A stretch of 64,000 nt of DNA from Dirofilaria immitis (lineage: Eukaryota; Nematoda; Chromadorea; Rhabditida; Onchocercidae): the NCBI GenBank assembly GCA_024305405.1, contig JAKNDB010000066.1, positions 914,461 to 978,460 of the forward strand, given 5' to 3'. The notes beneath the pieces were generated by a model. The model was not told the DNA's origin. It did no database searches and saw nothing but the letters and a program-made list of their open reading frames with translations. Position numbers and translations under genes: made by a program. Position 1 is the stretch's first letter. Each line of letters opens with the position of its first letter. This document shows positions 56,701 through 62,258 of the stretch, piece by piece.

Positions 56701-59700
56701 AAAATTGAAAGACAGCAATAGAACAAGAGTGCTTGTATATTTTTAATACATTCCTGAAAAGTTCAATCTTTCTGAATACATTACTGGAATGTTCAATTCC
56801 TAAAATATTCAATTTTTAGTATGCTGCTTTTGAAATGGTTAGAAGTGATCAGATGCATATGAAATTTATGAAAATTGTTTAAGTTTTGCTTAGTTTGCTG
56901 TTGATACGATAATAGAAAATTTCAGGCCAATAATTCTCTCCATATCACGGAAGTATTACCGTCTGATCGTGCTATATTTAAATGTATTGGATCAAATCGT
57001 TACGGCAAATCATATGACGATGTGGAAGTTATTGTAAGAAGTAAGTTCGCTCAGTTAATATAATATTTGATTATGTTTATTACTTCGACTTATATATGAC
57101 GCTTTATTACTGTATTATTGTTGAAACAAAACTGTGTGTGTGCTATGAAATAATTTATTTTGAAGTATACGTTTAGTAAAGCTACAAAACAAATCAAATT
57201 ATTGAAGTCTGATGTTTCAAAACTTCGTAATCATAACGGTGCTATTTCAAATTATGGTTGATTTAAATTAAAAATCTTTTTTCGACAGGTTTGGCTGGTG
57301 CGATTAACAAAATTAAAGGAATCGTAAATAATCGAAGAATCAAACGAGAAACAGTACTTATTAATATAAAGCCTAAAATTGAAGCTAATGTGATTACAGT
57401 GAACACTAACGATATATTTAGTAAACAAGGTTGGCTGATTTCATAGCTAAAATCTACTCAATTTGTTATTTTACGATGTAATATGTTAATGTAATAAAAT
57501 ATTTTACGTAAACAATCTTTCAATGTGCTGAAATATCAGAATTTTAAAAATTACATTTTTTTATGTGACTTTTTACGTCTATTCGTAATTACATGATCCA
57601 ATTGTTTAAGAAATGTTAAACGATTCTAACTTTCCTAAAAACGAATATGAAAAAGTTGTTTGAAACGAATCGAAGATGTTAAGATTAATTAAAGATATTG
57701 GAATCAATGTCAACATTCAATGGTATCTGATGTATTAGTGGTTTCAAAGTTCAACTTATATACTGCATGATTAAATGATGATAACTTAAATATCAACATC
57801 AGTAATATCTAAAATATTAGTGATTTCGAAGTTGAATTTAGGCACCACAGCAGAAACATTGCTTGGTTACATGATCACAGCTTCTCCACAGTTAGCTTTC
57901 AATCCAAATCAGAAAAATTCACTTGCAAGTGTAAAATTTAATCGTATCATCGATTATCGCTTTGAAAACAGTGAAACTATGCGCGTTTACCAAAAAGGTA
58001 TTGGTCTCGACGGTGAATATGCGCTATTTGAAATGATATTTGATGGACAAATACCACATTTTGGTAATGAGGTAATAATTTAATAATACTGAAATGGAAA
58101 AATATCTGAATTTATGTAAGCTTTTGCTTGCTTTTTTATTTTACAAAATTCAACGTGCATTTAAAAAAGAATAAAAATCGAATTCATTTAAATTGCATTA
58201 GTTGAACAGAAAACTTCGATACTTCATTTGTTTGTTAGATTTTCTGGAAGCGAATTTTAAGAAATGAAAACATTCTTCCTATTATTGTTACTAGACGGTT
58301 ATTTCATCAGGCCAACAAAAATCAGTACTGAATGACTGAACTAGATATTTTTCGATAATTTTCTAATTTCATTTGTTAAATTTGAATTTAGAGTTATGCT
58401 TGGGTAGATCAAGCTAAGGAAGAGTTAGTTGAGCAGGAACCAGGTGTGATACGTGGCAATGGGTTGGCAATTCTACGTATTGGTAATCAAGCAAACATAC
58501 CGTTCTAGTGAGTTGGGTTTTGCCAAAGATTATACATATGATTAAGCTTAAATTGTAGAAAAAATTATTGACCTTTATGAGCATGAAGAAAATAATTTTA
58601 AGACATAATGAAGCTAAAACTTATATAAGTAAAAATAAAATTTAAAAATCTAAAATGCAAATGCAACAGAAAGAGGTGATAAAATGTGATGGTTCTGTAA
58701 AAATATTAATTCCGAAATTATAGGAATATTTTCATAAATTAAACTTCTAACTTCATTATTATTTGTTAAGCTGGAATGAGAGCATTGTTTATGATGCATC
58801 GAAGGGAATGGATATCGAGCCGGGCAGATTTGTGACTTTTAAATTTGAATTTCGGAAAACAGTATATGGTAATACGAAATTTAACGTTGTAGCGAGCACT
58901 GAACCAATTCGGCGTATTTGTCCAATTGGATATCATATTAAAGATGGCTTCTGCGCTGGTTATTTTAAACTAATTTCAATGATTATTTTCATTCTTAATT
59001 TGAAACGATTATTTAAAGTTTATCGAGAGAAATTTATTTGAAGATATAATGAATGAATATAGCATAATCTTTTGTAATGGAAAAATTTCTCTCATCAAGA
59101 ACGCTATTAATACTATTCTAGTTTAATTTTAACATCTAAATTTATATCAATTCAGACATAGATGAATGTGAATCTGATCGAAAAATATGTCATAAGCAAG
59201 CACGCTGCATTAATACCATCGGAGATTATTTATGTGAGCGCAATTGTTCAGCAGGTTTCAAAGCAGATTCACAGGGTGAATGTAAAGATATTGATGAATG
59301 CTCCTTGGTATTCATAATTGTACAAATGATGTGCTATGCATGAATATACCAGGTTTGTAATATGTGTTAGAACTTGAATTGAAATAATTGAGAATCTGAA
59401 TTGTTTAAGTCATAGCATTTGATAACATCAACAACAATGAATGAACAAGAATAGAAAACAAATGATTTAAATAATACCTTTCGTTGAAATCTACATATAT
59501 TTTTTACAGGTGCCTTCATATGTGAAAAATCATTATGTGCCGAAGGATATACTCGAGATTCTAGTGGTTATTGCAAAGGTATTCGTCATGAATAATAATA
59601 TTTTCTGAGTAAAAGTTGAATATATAATAAATTTGCAAAAATGATAGAATCATATGAAACATATTGCTTATAACAATGAAATCTTTTTAATCACATAATT

Positions 59701-62187
59701 CAATTCAAATGCCAGATGTTAAAGCGTTATAGCAACTTGGGTATATTTCTCAAATTTAAGAAATTTTGGCATAATTTTTTCAAAGATATGGCTTTTTAAA
59801 GATTGCAATAATTAAATCAAGTGATGACAAAAATTACATGGCCTTTTCAGTGTTAGATTATGATGTCAAACTACTGTAATAGAATCGTAATTTCTTCAAT
59901 GATCAAATAATCTCTGTTCTTAAATAATGTATGAAATTGATAAAAATCATTACTGTAAATTATAAAACTGTAATAGGTACTATAAATGAAACCGACAAGA
60001 ATTTGAGAAACAAATAATAAGCATAATAAATTTTCAGATATAGACGAATGTGCAGAATCGTTGTGTGGTAATTTGAAATGTTTGAATTATTTAGGATCAT
60101 ATATTTGCATCTGTCCATCAGGATTTCCTACCGATATTAATGGCAACTGTGAAGGTATGTGTCAATTAATTTGCTTAGCATTATCTTACTTTTCTTTATT
60201 TCCGATAGACTTCTATATCTGAAAATTTATTATGCTTATTTTTCAGAATTTCAAGACAATTTAACAGATCTAAAATTAATTAAATTTTATGAAAATTCGA
60301 ATGCATGTGCATCAGGTTACTATCGTATTGACGGAAAATGTCAAGGTACAAATTTTAATTTAATGAAAAGCAAGTCTACTCATTTGATCAAATATGCAAA
60401 ATTCTTGGCTAAAATGGATATATTTCTAGCTATCGGATTCTCATATTTTTGAAACTGAATTATAATCATAATTCTTAATTTTAATGTCATCAATGTCAAT
60501 CTCAAAGAATTGGAAAAACAAATTTTTGTCTGTAAAATGCCATCCAGAAGCATTTGATTGGATCAATATTTTCATGTATATAATGTTAAGATATTGACGA
60601 ATGTGTATTCAATTTGCCATGCAAATATGAATGTGAAAATGTTGAAGGAAGTTATAAATGCTTGTGCCCAGAAGGCTACAAAGTTGAAGAGAATAATTGC
60701 GTTGGTAAATTCATTCATAAAATTTCAATCTTTTGAAATATCAACAATCATTTATTATTGTCTTACTATATTTTTAATAAACTCAGAATTGTTTATTTTG
60801 AAATAAATAAAAAAAAATCAATCGAAGCCTCGATCAATATTGGCCACAACTGCAACAATGATTAATTTGAAACTTGCGTTTTTACCTTTGATTAATCATT
60901 GATTTTTTAGATTTGCTCAAGAACGGATTAATTTTTTCCTTTTTAAAAACTTAATACAAATTCTACTTTTTTCTTCCACTCTCTTCTATTCTGACTTCAA
61001 AAAAAAGCACCTAAAAGACAGCAGTAATTAAAATATTAATTAAAATCAAATAGAAGTAATTCATTTGTACTTCCTATTATAGAATATTTCATATTCTGCA
61101 GATATTGATGAATGCTTGTATAATCCATGCGCCGATAATGAATTATGTTTTAATCAGTTGGGAAGCTATGAATGCCTTATCAATCCATGTCCATCTGATT
61201 ATCATCTGGAAGATCAGTAAGGATATTTTACTTAGAATTTACAATTTTATAAAATTAATTCTCTTAAAAAATATAAGTAAGTAATATCTCTTTTATTATT
61301 TCTGAAAAATCTCAAATTATATCAATAAATTTTTTTCATCATTTTAAGCAATTTTTAGCGATCAAAAATTTTGCAACCTGAATGCATTTCCAGAAATTGC
61401 ATGCCGAATTGTCAAAATTGCTCTGATTCACTTATACGAATATATATGATATCAATACCGCAAATTATGCCACCAGCGACCACGTTGCTACGTTTGACAG
61501 CTTACGATCATCGATCGCGTGTACTTCATCGAACACGATTTTTTATGAAATCAATTTCAAAATTCTCCAAACATATCCCTTTTATTTTTAAAGTAAGTTT
61601 AATTTATTTTCAGTTATAGATAAAGCTATAAAATAATTTCAGGCTTTAATTAATTTGCTAAATAGATCACTCCATCTAAATATTTGATTACTAATATTCT
61701 GTTATGAATTAAATAGGTAATTCAGATGTGTAAGTAAGCTGAAAAAATACTGTCCATTATTAACTGGAAAAAAATATGAAATATAATCATCGAGATTTAA
61801 TCAATATCGATCGACTAATATAATAGAAGCCGAGCGTGACCATTTCTTGCTTAAAACCTTACCAGACATGAATTTATCAGAAAGTTGACAATTTCCGATT
61901 CGATTAAATAATCGTTAATCAATTAGTTGCTTTTTAATTCACAAACTTCCTCAGAAATTTCTAAATAAGAAGATTTGTCATTAAATTTAAATAGTTTCTG
62001 AAATTCTCGAGACTTAATTTAAAATTTAGACAAAAATGGTCGAGCAACATTGCAAAACTCAGATATTCAACTTAGAGCAGGAACATATAAACTTGCTATA
62101 CGAAGCATCTCAAAGTTACCATATAGAACAAGTAAATTAATAAATAATTTTATTGTTTTCATTGCTGTCTCGGAATATGATTTTTAA
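4263..62187 (+). CDS. him-4: Hemicentin, HIM-4 type; 5' end outside window, 82 exons traced
   Basis: This is a giant secreted extracellular-matrix protein; in C. elegans HIM-4 builds tracks that fasten epidermis, uterus, gonad and mechanosensory neurons to neighbouring tissue through basement membranes. Domains in order are 34 I-set Ig domains (4263-57040), a G2F beta-barrel, five DIDEC-type calcium-binding EGF modules plus a degenerate one, and a fibulin-type C-terminus ending in TAA at 62185-62187. Exons were placed from GT/AG borders, codon phase and Ig motifs. Nearly every Ig domain opens after a phase-1 intron. The first exon starts inside a split codon, so the vWA domain and earlier Ig domains lie left of the window (C. 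elegans HIM-4 has 48 Ig domains). Introns are mostly 70-960 bases of plain AT-rich sequence; the exceptions have their own entries. About 16 one-base frameshifts, mostly in homopolymers, interrupt the frame and look like sequence errors. The identity is secure; a few exon borders are ambiguous and are marked. Confidence 0.94.
5258..5782 (+). CDS. him-4: hemicentin Ig domain 2, frameshifted
   Basis: Exons are 5258-5464 and 5725-5782. It opens with VPPSF, then [16 protein letters not shown] and [11 protein letters not shown]. The PPSF start and the LTLTC part are in different frames; one base is missing between about 5277 and 5302. The intron after 5782 is phase 0, unlike most domain borders, and the next exon supplies VIAPPK. 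Confidence 0.9.
5950..6712 (+). CDS. him-4: hemicentin Ig domain 3
   Basis: Exons are 5950-6096 and 6568-6712. Motifs are IAPPK at the start, ITLECPL (B strand), IEWFKNGRP (C strand) and [13 protein letters not shown] (F-G strands). It ends in phase 1 before GTAAAT. Confidence 0.93.
6856..7438 (+). CDS. him-4: hemicentin Ig domain 4
   Basis: Exons are 6856-7001 and 7306-7438. Motifs are VPPSIIG, LELECDF, IQWFKDS and [12 protein letters not shown]. The frame is intact and the intron phases agree. Confidence 0.92.
7508..8001 (+). CDS. him-4: hemicentin Ig domain 5, frameshifted near its end
   Basis: Exons are 7508-7659 and 7879-8001. Motifs are VNLECPL, ISWTKN and [15 protein letters not shown]. 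After GEAGK the frame runs into TAA; adding one A to the AAAA run at 7978-7981 restores a normal G-strand ending in LFVT and the phase-1 donor at 8001. The exon length (123) is one base short of the expected 3n+1. Confidence 0.9.
8188..8808 (+). CDS. him-4: hemicentin Ig domain 6
   Basis: Exons are 8188-8300 and 8649-8808. Motifs are [23 protein letters not shown] and [13 protein letters not shown]. The frame is intact. Confidence 0.93.
9065..10253 (+). CDS. him-4: hemicentin Ig domain 7, three exons
   Basis: Exons are 9065-9176, 9388-9468 and the first part of 10183-10311. Motifs are [14 protein letters not shown], then [14 protein letters not shown]. The third exon carries the end of this domain and the start of the next (LPPEIL) without an intron between, unlike most borders in the gene. 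The intron 9469-10182 contains a minisatellite. Confidence 0.9.
9981..10138. repeat. minisatellite in intron within Ig domain 7
   Basis: A 59-base block at 9981-10039 is repeated at 10079-10137. Within and between them a 17-base unit (ATACCTTGCTTTCATGT) recurs about six times. It lies in the hemicentin intron 9469-10182. Confidence 0.93.
10254..10931 (+). CDS. him-4: hemicentin Ig domain 8
   Basis: It uses the end of exon 10183-10311, then 10549-10717 and 10850-10931. Motifs are [21 protein letters not shown] and [12 protein letters not shown]. Phases 2, 0 and 1 agree throughout. Confidence 0.92.
11196..11852 (+). CDS. him-4: hemicentin Ig domain 9, phase break at exon border
   Basis: Exons are 11196-11394 and 11774-11852. 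Motifs are [24 protein letters not shown] and [13 protein letters not shown]. The first exon ends with two spare bases, but the second is in frame from its first base. One extra A in the run at 11389-11393 would make the junction in phase, so a base is probably missing here. Confidence 0.88.
12113..12645 (+). CDS. him-4: hemicentin Ig domain 10
   Basis: Exons are 12113-12326 and 12581-12645. Motifs are [36 protein letters not shown] and [11 protein letters not shown]. The frame is intact. Confidence 0.94.
12839..13271 (+). CDS. him-4: hemicentin Ig domain 11, ends at a GC splice donor
   Basis: Exons are 12839-13011 and 13148-13271. Motifs are [19 protein letters not shown] and [14 protein letters not shown]. 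The second exon must end at 13271 to join VAPIIS in frame, which places GCAAGT at the donor: a GC-AG intron. Confidence 0.9.
13429..14162 (+). CDS. him-4: hemicentin Ig domain 12
   Basis: Exons are 13429-13535 and 13988-14162. Motifs are [26 protein letters not shown] and [12 protein letters not shown]. The last 22 bases of the exon are partly repeated straight after the splice donor (see the repeat at 14141-14194). Confidence 0.92.
14141..14194. repeat. 27-bp direct repeat across a splice donor
   Basis: Bases 14141-14167 span the end of the Ig12 exon and its GTATC donor. The copy at 14168-14194 repeats the first 19 bases exactly, then diverges, and it lacks the GT. Confidence 0.9.
14445..15105 (+). 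CDS. him-4: hemicentin Ig domain 13, uncertain internal splice
   Basis: Exons are about 14445-14605 and 14988-15105. Motifs are [25 protein letters not shown] and [13 protein letters not shown]. The internal junction is either a GC donor at 14606 (GCATGT) joined to 14988, or a GT donor at 14610 joined to 14992; both keep the frame. Confidence 0.87.
15416..37995 (+). CDS. him-4: hemicentin Ig domain 14, split by a 22.3-kb intron
   Basis: Exons are 15416-15531 and 37839-37995. The first half gives [20 protein letters not shown] and VIWTK. The second half starts with NGQRIKE and gives [12 protein letters not shown]. The phase (0) and the domain logic fit exactly, so the intron 15532-37838 truly divides one Ig fold between strands C and C'. 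Confidence 0.9.
15777..15782 (-). terminator. possible polyadenylation signal of the nested gene
   Basis: ATTAAA on the minus strand, about 140 bases past the stop codon of the nested gene. No AATAAA was found between the stop and the hemicentin exon. This is a weak call. Confidence 0.25.
15851..15922. repeat. 16-bp tandem repeat at the 3' end of the nested gene
   Basis: The unit ATTATCATTATCATCC recurs about 4.5 times immediately downstream of the nested gene's stop codon (TGA at 15925-15923, minus strand), so it probably falls in that gene's 3' UTR. Confidence 0.9.
15923..22299 (-). CDS. Nested antisense gene: secreted cysteine-rich protein with two ADAM10/17-like modules
   Basis: Five exons on the minus strand, 22299-22121, 19996-19865, 17912-17742, 17330-17180 and 16141-15923, join in phases 2, 2, 2, 0 to an 852-base frame (283 residues plus TGA). 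All introns are GT-AG. The ATG at 22299 has an in-frame stop nine bases upstream. Residues 1-22 look like a signal peptide. Module 1 (Cys56-Cys94) has spacing C-x4-C-x3-C-x7-C-x-C-x7-C-x2-CC-x6-C-x-P, close to the ADAM17 membrane-proximal domain. Cys139, Cys144 and Cys149 follow the C-x4-C-x4-C pattern of ADAM10. Module 2 (Cys166-Cys254) repeats the C-x-C...C-x2-CC pattern and ends [13 protein letters not shown]. Residues 261-279 are hydrophobic with only four residues after, suggesting a GPI signal or a short membrane tail. There is no protease or catalytic motif. The gene lies wholly inside the hemicentin intron 15532-37838. I recognise no named orthologue. Gene existence is well supported; the ADAM relationship rests on cysteine spacing. 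Confidence 0.83.
16321..16407. repeat. 29-bp tandem repeat, three copies
   Basis: Copies lie at 16321-16349, 16350-16378 and 16379-16407. The first two are identical and the third differs at a few bases. They are in the last intron of the nested gene. Confidence 0.93.
18490..18751. repeat. about 115-bp duplicated segment
   Basis: Bases of about 18490-18604 and 18640-18751 share nearly the whole sequence, including GGCAGTATTTTAGATTAGC / GACAGTATTTTAGATTAGC and TTTAACATTCACACATTAT. They lie in a nested-gene intron (17913-19864). Confidence 0.85.
19395..19760. repeat. 130-145-bp tandem duplication, about 2.5 copies
   Basis: Copies start at about 19395, 19523 and 19667. Shared blocks include AATGCGATTGATGAATA / AATGCGATTGATAAATA, GCAAATCTTTAAATA and GAGTATTTCGATATTTT. 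They lie in the same nested-gene intron. Confidence 0.85.
20677..20709. repeat. (GAT)n microsatellite
   Basis: Ten to eleven uninterrupted trinucleotide repeats within the first intron of the nested gene. Confidence 0.95.
23331..23372. repeat. CT-rich low-complexity tract
   Basis: Mostly CT dinucleotides with interruptions, in the large intron. It creates a spurious Ser/Leu/Phe-rich open frame. Confidence 0.9.
23944..23970. repeat. (TG)n microsatellite
   Basis: About thirteen TG repeats in the large hemicentin intron. Confidence 0.95.
25857..26022. repeat. GGAA tract with degenerate 50-bp repeat
   Basis: GGAAGGAAGGAAGG blocks occur at about 25857, 25920 and 26000. Between them the phrase GGATTCGRCAACAATATCG, followed by GAAGCTTT, occurs twice, with a third more decayed copy. 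Confidence 0.85.
26168..26211. repeat. 22-bp perfect tandem duplication
   Basis: GAATCTAACGTGCGCTGCTT plus AC occurs twice with no gap. It is unusually GC-rich for this region. Confidence 0.95.
28809..28831. repeat. (TC)n microsatellite
   Basis: About ten TC repeats in the large intron. Confidence 0.93.
33613..33683. repeat. (CT)n microsatellite and CT-rich tract
   Basis: CT repeats at 33613-33637 are followed by pyrimidine-rich sequence to about 33683. They produce overlapping spurious frames on both strands. Confidence 0.93.
34101..37039. repeat. 48-bp minisatellite array, about 58 units plus shorter units
   Basis: A 48-base unit recurs almost perfectly from 34101 to about 36860, then gives way to shorter, more variable units of roughly 36-48 bases to 37039. 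Each unit contains ATATGCAA and is nearly invariant except for three to four bases after it (CTG, GCG, CCC, rarely GTG, CCG, CTC). Each unit also has ATATTTAT and ATAAATAT arms that can pair. One unit, near 35178, has a one-base insertion. Because 48 is a multiple of three, spurious open frames run through the array on both strands. Confidence 0.97.
37728..37782. repeat. 13-bp tandem repeat, four copies
   Basis: Variants of ACGTTTATTGGTC recur four times, ending about 55 bases before the exon at 37839. Confidence 0.9.
38539..39766 (+). CDS. him-4: hemicentin Ig domain 15
   Basis: Exons are 38539-38684 and 39643-39766. Motifs are [22 protein letters not shown] and [14 protein letters not shown]. 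The 958-base intron between them holds a short TA run (about 39592-39610) just before the acceptor and nothing else that I recognise. Confidence 0.92.
40539..41079 (+). CDS. him-4: hemicentin Ig domain 16
   Basis: Exons are 40539-40690 and 40956-41079. Motifs are [27 protein letters not shown] and [12 protein letters not shown]. The frame is intact. Confidence 0.92.
41232..41806 (+). CDS. him-4: hemicentin Ig domain 17, frameshifted
   Basis: Exons are 41232-41408 and 41715-41806. Motifs are [23 protein letters not shown], then in the next frame [15 protein letters not shown] and [13 protein letters not shown]. One A is missing from the run at 41342-41345; the exon is 177 bases where 178 is needed. 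Confidence 0.9.
42146..42765 (+). CDS. him-4: hemicentin Ig domain 18, frameshifted
   Basis: It uses exon 42146-42328 and the start of 42706-42873. Motifs are [17 protein letters not shown], then in the next frame [12 protein letters not shown], and [12 protein letters not shown]. One base is missing at about 42230-42233 (the Pro codon after GN). The domain end and the next domain share an exon. Confidence 0.9.
42766..43330 (+). CDS. him-4: hemicentin Ig domain 19, frameshifted
   Basis: It uses the end of 42706-42873, then 42997-43086 and the start of 43245-43424. Motifs are [22 protein letters not shown] and GSYSCVAK, then in the next frame [10 protein letters not shown]. One A is missing from the run at 43275-43279. 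Confidence 0.9.
43331..44323 (+). CDS. him-4: hemicentin Ig domain 20
   Basis: It uses the end of 43245-43424, then 43518-43604 and 44242-44323. Motifs are [28 protein letters not shown] and [13 protein letters not shown] 41-base duplicate of the second exon's end and donor follows at 43622-43660. A TA run ends shortly before the last exon. Confidence 0.92.
43581..43660. repeat. 41-bp tandem duplication of an exon end and its donor
   Basis: Copy 1 (43581-43621) includes the last 24 bases of an Ig20 exon and its GTATAG donor. Copy 2 (43622-43660) lies in the intron and keeps GAAG|GTATAA with a few mismatches. Confidence 0.92.
44596..45382 (+). CDS. him-4: hemicentin Ig domain 21
   Basis: It uses exon 44596-44765 and the start of 45277-45440. 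Motifs are [27 protein letters not shown] and [12 protein letters not shown]. The frame is intact. Confidence 0.92.
45383..46126 (+). CDS. him-4: hemicentin Ig domain 22
   Basis: It uses the end of 45277-45440, then 45704-45812 and 46012-46126. Motifs are [26 protein letters not shown] and [12 protein letters not shown] (Phe in place of the usual F-strand Tyr). Confidence 0.92.
46173..46345. repeat. 32-bp direct repeat of an exon start, flanking a palindrome
   Basis: Bases 46173-46204 in the intron are identical to 46314-46345, the first 32 bases of the Ig23 exon. Between them, at 46203-46252, lies a perfect 50-base palindrome: AATAAAATATTCC, a TA run, then GGAATATTTTATT. Confidence 0.95.
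46314..47111 (+). CDS. him-4: hemicentin Ig domain 23
   Basis: Exons are 46314-46486 and 46988-47111. Motifs are [23 protein letters not shown] and [13 protein letters not shown]. The first 32 bases of this domain are duplicated in the preceding intron at 46173-46204. It is followed by a 1.8-kb intron. Confidence 0.92.
47112..48900 (+). other. 1.8-kb hemicentin intron with coding-like minus-strand frames
   Basis: The intron lies between Ig23 and Ig24. Parts of it are less AT-rich than other introns. Minus-strand open stretches occur at about 47465-47635, 47630-47755 and 48260-48374 (the last with an ATG and a sequence rich in charged residues). I could not join them by splice sites into a gene. 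Confidence 0.5.
48901..49357 (+). CDS. him-4: hemicentin Ig domain 24
   Basis: Exons are 48901-49080 and 49253-49357. Motifs are [27 protein letters not shown] and [13 protein letters not shown] (Trp in the F-strand Tyr position). The open frame continues past 49080, but ending the exon at 49080 (CAAG before GTTTGC) gives the right phase and a normal E-strand, GLEILEAK. Confidence 0.87.
49516..50121 (+). CDS. him-4: hemicentin Ig domain 25, frameshifted at start
   Basis: Exons are 49516-49660 and 49990-50121. Motifs are [30 protein letters not shown] and [12 protein letters not shown]. The acceptor phase and the frame from IVYIH differ by one. Removing one T at 49520-49521 gives the expected TPPIVY opening. 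Confidence 0.88.
50208..50937 (+). CDS. him-4: hemicentin Ig domain 26, frameshifted
   Basis: Exons are 50208-50319, 50495-50567 and 50828-50937. Motifs are [26 protein letters not shown] and [13 protein letters not shown]. The third exon has one base too many for its phase, most simply the GG at 50840-50841 before VNDVSLND. Confidence 0.87.
51053..51467 (+). CDS. him-4: hemicentin Ig domain 27
   Basis: Exons are 51053-51210 and 51362-51467. Motifs are [27 protein letters not shown] and [12 protein letters not shown]. The frame is intact. Confidence 0.93.
51549..52110 (+). CDS. him-4: hemicentin Ig domain 28
   Basis: Exons are 51549-51696 and 51944-52110. Motifs are [28 protein letters not shown], then [13 protein letters not shown]. 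The F-strand has LTFKC in place of the usual D-x-G-x-Y-x-C. The donor at 51697 (GTATAC), not the later GTAAGT at 51708, is the one that keeps the frame. Confidence 0.87.
52252..52811 (+). CDS. him-4: hemicentin Ig domain 29, frameshifted
   Basis: Exons are 52252-52362 and 52652-52811. Motifs are SPPVVIK, then in another frame [26 protein letters not shown] and [12 protein letters not shown]. There is one A too many in the run at 52268-52272. The last donor could be 52812 or 52809; both are phase 1. Confidence 0.88.
53125..53497 (+). CDS. him-4: hemicentin Ig domain 30, frameshifted
   Basis: Exons are 53125-53258 and 53357-53497. Motifs are VPPRITE, then in the next frame [20 protein letters not shown] and [12 protein letters not shown]. 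One A is missing from the run at 53165-53168 (exon 134 bases, 135 expected). Confidence 0.89.
53580..53953 (+). CDS. him-4: hemicentin Ig domain 31
   Basis: Exons are 53580-53726 and 53828-53953. Motifs are [34 protein letters not shown] and [13 protein letters not shown]. The second exon starts at 53828 and gives YQIYGTAL in phase. Confidence 0.9.
54178..54598 (+). CDS. him-4: hemicentin conserved non-Ig linker between Ig31 and Ig32
   Basis: It uses exon 54178-54314 and the first two-thirds of 54492-54643. The protein reads [14 protein letters not shown], then [25 protein letters not shown] and [14 protein letters not shown]. It has no Ig strands and carries two cysteines. From memory, C. 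elegans HIM-4 has a similar PRKD...VIW...PWKQ segment at the same place, which supports orthology; I could not check this by alignment. Confidence 0.85.
54599..55078 (+). CDS. him-4: hemicentin Ig domain 32
   Basis: It uses the end of 54492-54643 ([15 protein letters not shown]) and exon 54872-55078 ([20 protein letters not shown]). The exon ends in an A6 run at 55073-55078. A seventh A would bring it into phase with the next exon at 55986. Confidence 0.88.
55079..55985 (+). other. 0.9-kb hemicentin intron with short coding-like frames
   Basis: The intron lies between Ig32 and Ig33. It contains a 43-residue + strand frame (55614-55742, starting [12 protein letters not shown]) and a minus-strand stretch with CTYCKEQG that ends at a perfect GTAAGT donor near 55501. 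Neither can be tied to a gene. Confidence 0.5.
55986..56598 (+). CDS. him-4: hemicentin Ig domain 33, divergent, frameshifted
   Basis: It uses exon 55986-56152 and the start of 56499-56734. Motifs are [11 protein letters not shown], then in the next frame [16 protein letters not shown] and [12 protein letters not shown]. One A is missing from the A7 run at 56040-56046. There is no PP opening and no N-x-A-G turn, so this is the most divergent Ig of the row, but Cys, Trp, the Leu strand and Y-x-C are all in place. Confidence 0.8.
56599..57040 (+). CDS. him-4: hemicentin Ig domain 34, last Ig, divergent
   Basis: It uses the end of 56499-56734 and exon 56926-57040. Motifs are [11 protein letters not shown] and VQWTK, then in the next frame NDAKLKDSN, and LHITEVL and [12 protein letters not shown] (F-x-C instead of Y-x-C). 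One A is missing from the run at 56690-56694. Confidence 0.83.
57289..58958 (+). CDS. him-4: hemicentin G2F (nidogen-like beta-barrel) region
   Basis: Exons are 57289-57429, 57842-58071, 58392-58507 and 58771-58958. It starts [14 protein letters not shown] and includes [30 protein letters not shown] and [14 protein letters not shown], then RRICPIGYH leading to the EGF modules. In vertebrate hemicentins and nidogens the G2F barrel binds collagen IV, laminin or perlecan. Position and motifs fit; the exact strand assignment is inferred. Confidence 0.82.
59156..59578 (+). CDS. him-4: hemicentin EGF modules 1-2, frameshifted
   Basis: Exons are 59156-59352 and 59510-59578. The first EGF runs from DIDECESDR to GECK. 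The second starts DIDECS, then continues in another frame as [13 protein letters not shown] and [14 protein letters not shown]. One base is missing at about 59304-59308. D-I-D-E-C plus a G-x-Y/F strand marks calcium-binding EGF. Confidence 0.89.
60038..60345 (+). CDS. him-4: hemicentin EGF module 3 plus degenerate EGF
   Basis: Exon 60038-60154 encodes a complete calcium-binding EGF ([23 protein letters not shown]). Exon 60247-60345 has no DIDEC start; it begins [10 protein letters not shown] and keeps only the last loop, [12 protein letters not shown]. It is in frame on both sides, so it is probably an eroded EGF or a spacer, not an artefact. Confidence 0.88.
60591..61216 (+). CDS. him-4: hemicentin EGF modules 4-5
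   Basis: Exons are 60591-60704 ([22 protein letters not shown]) and 61102-61216 ([27 protein letters not shown]). Both are calcium-binding EGF modules in frame. The second runs directly into the fibulin-type tail. Confidence 0.91.
61359..62187 (+). CDS. him-4: hemicentin fibulin-type C-terminal module and stop
   Basis: Exons are 61359-61592 and 62030-62187. The first part gives [23 protein letters not shown] and [12 protein letters not shown]; the last exon gives [17 protein letters not shown] and ends [12 protein letters not shown] before TAA. This pattern is the fibulin/hemicentin C-terminal module. Two one-base deletions are likely: near 61375-61378, between KFCN and PECIS, and in the A5 run at 62032-62036. 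Confidence 0.9.
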
Positions 62188-62258
62188 TAAAGCAGCCTTC
62201 ACTTGTAAAATATATTAAATTAATTAGCTAAAAAAACTAATGCTTATTTTTGAATAAA
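62186..62258 (+). terminator. candidate polyadenylation signals of hemicentin
   Basis: AATAAA occurs at 62186-62191, overlapping the stop codon, and again at 62253-62258. The second gives a more usual short nematode 3' UTR. Neither cleavage site can be seen directly. Confidence 0.5.
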
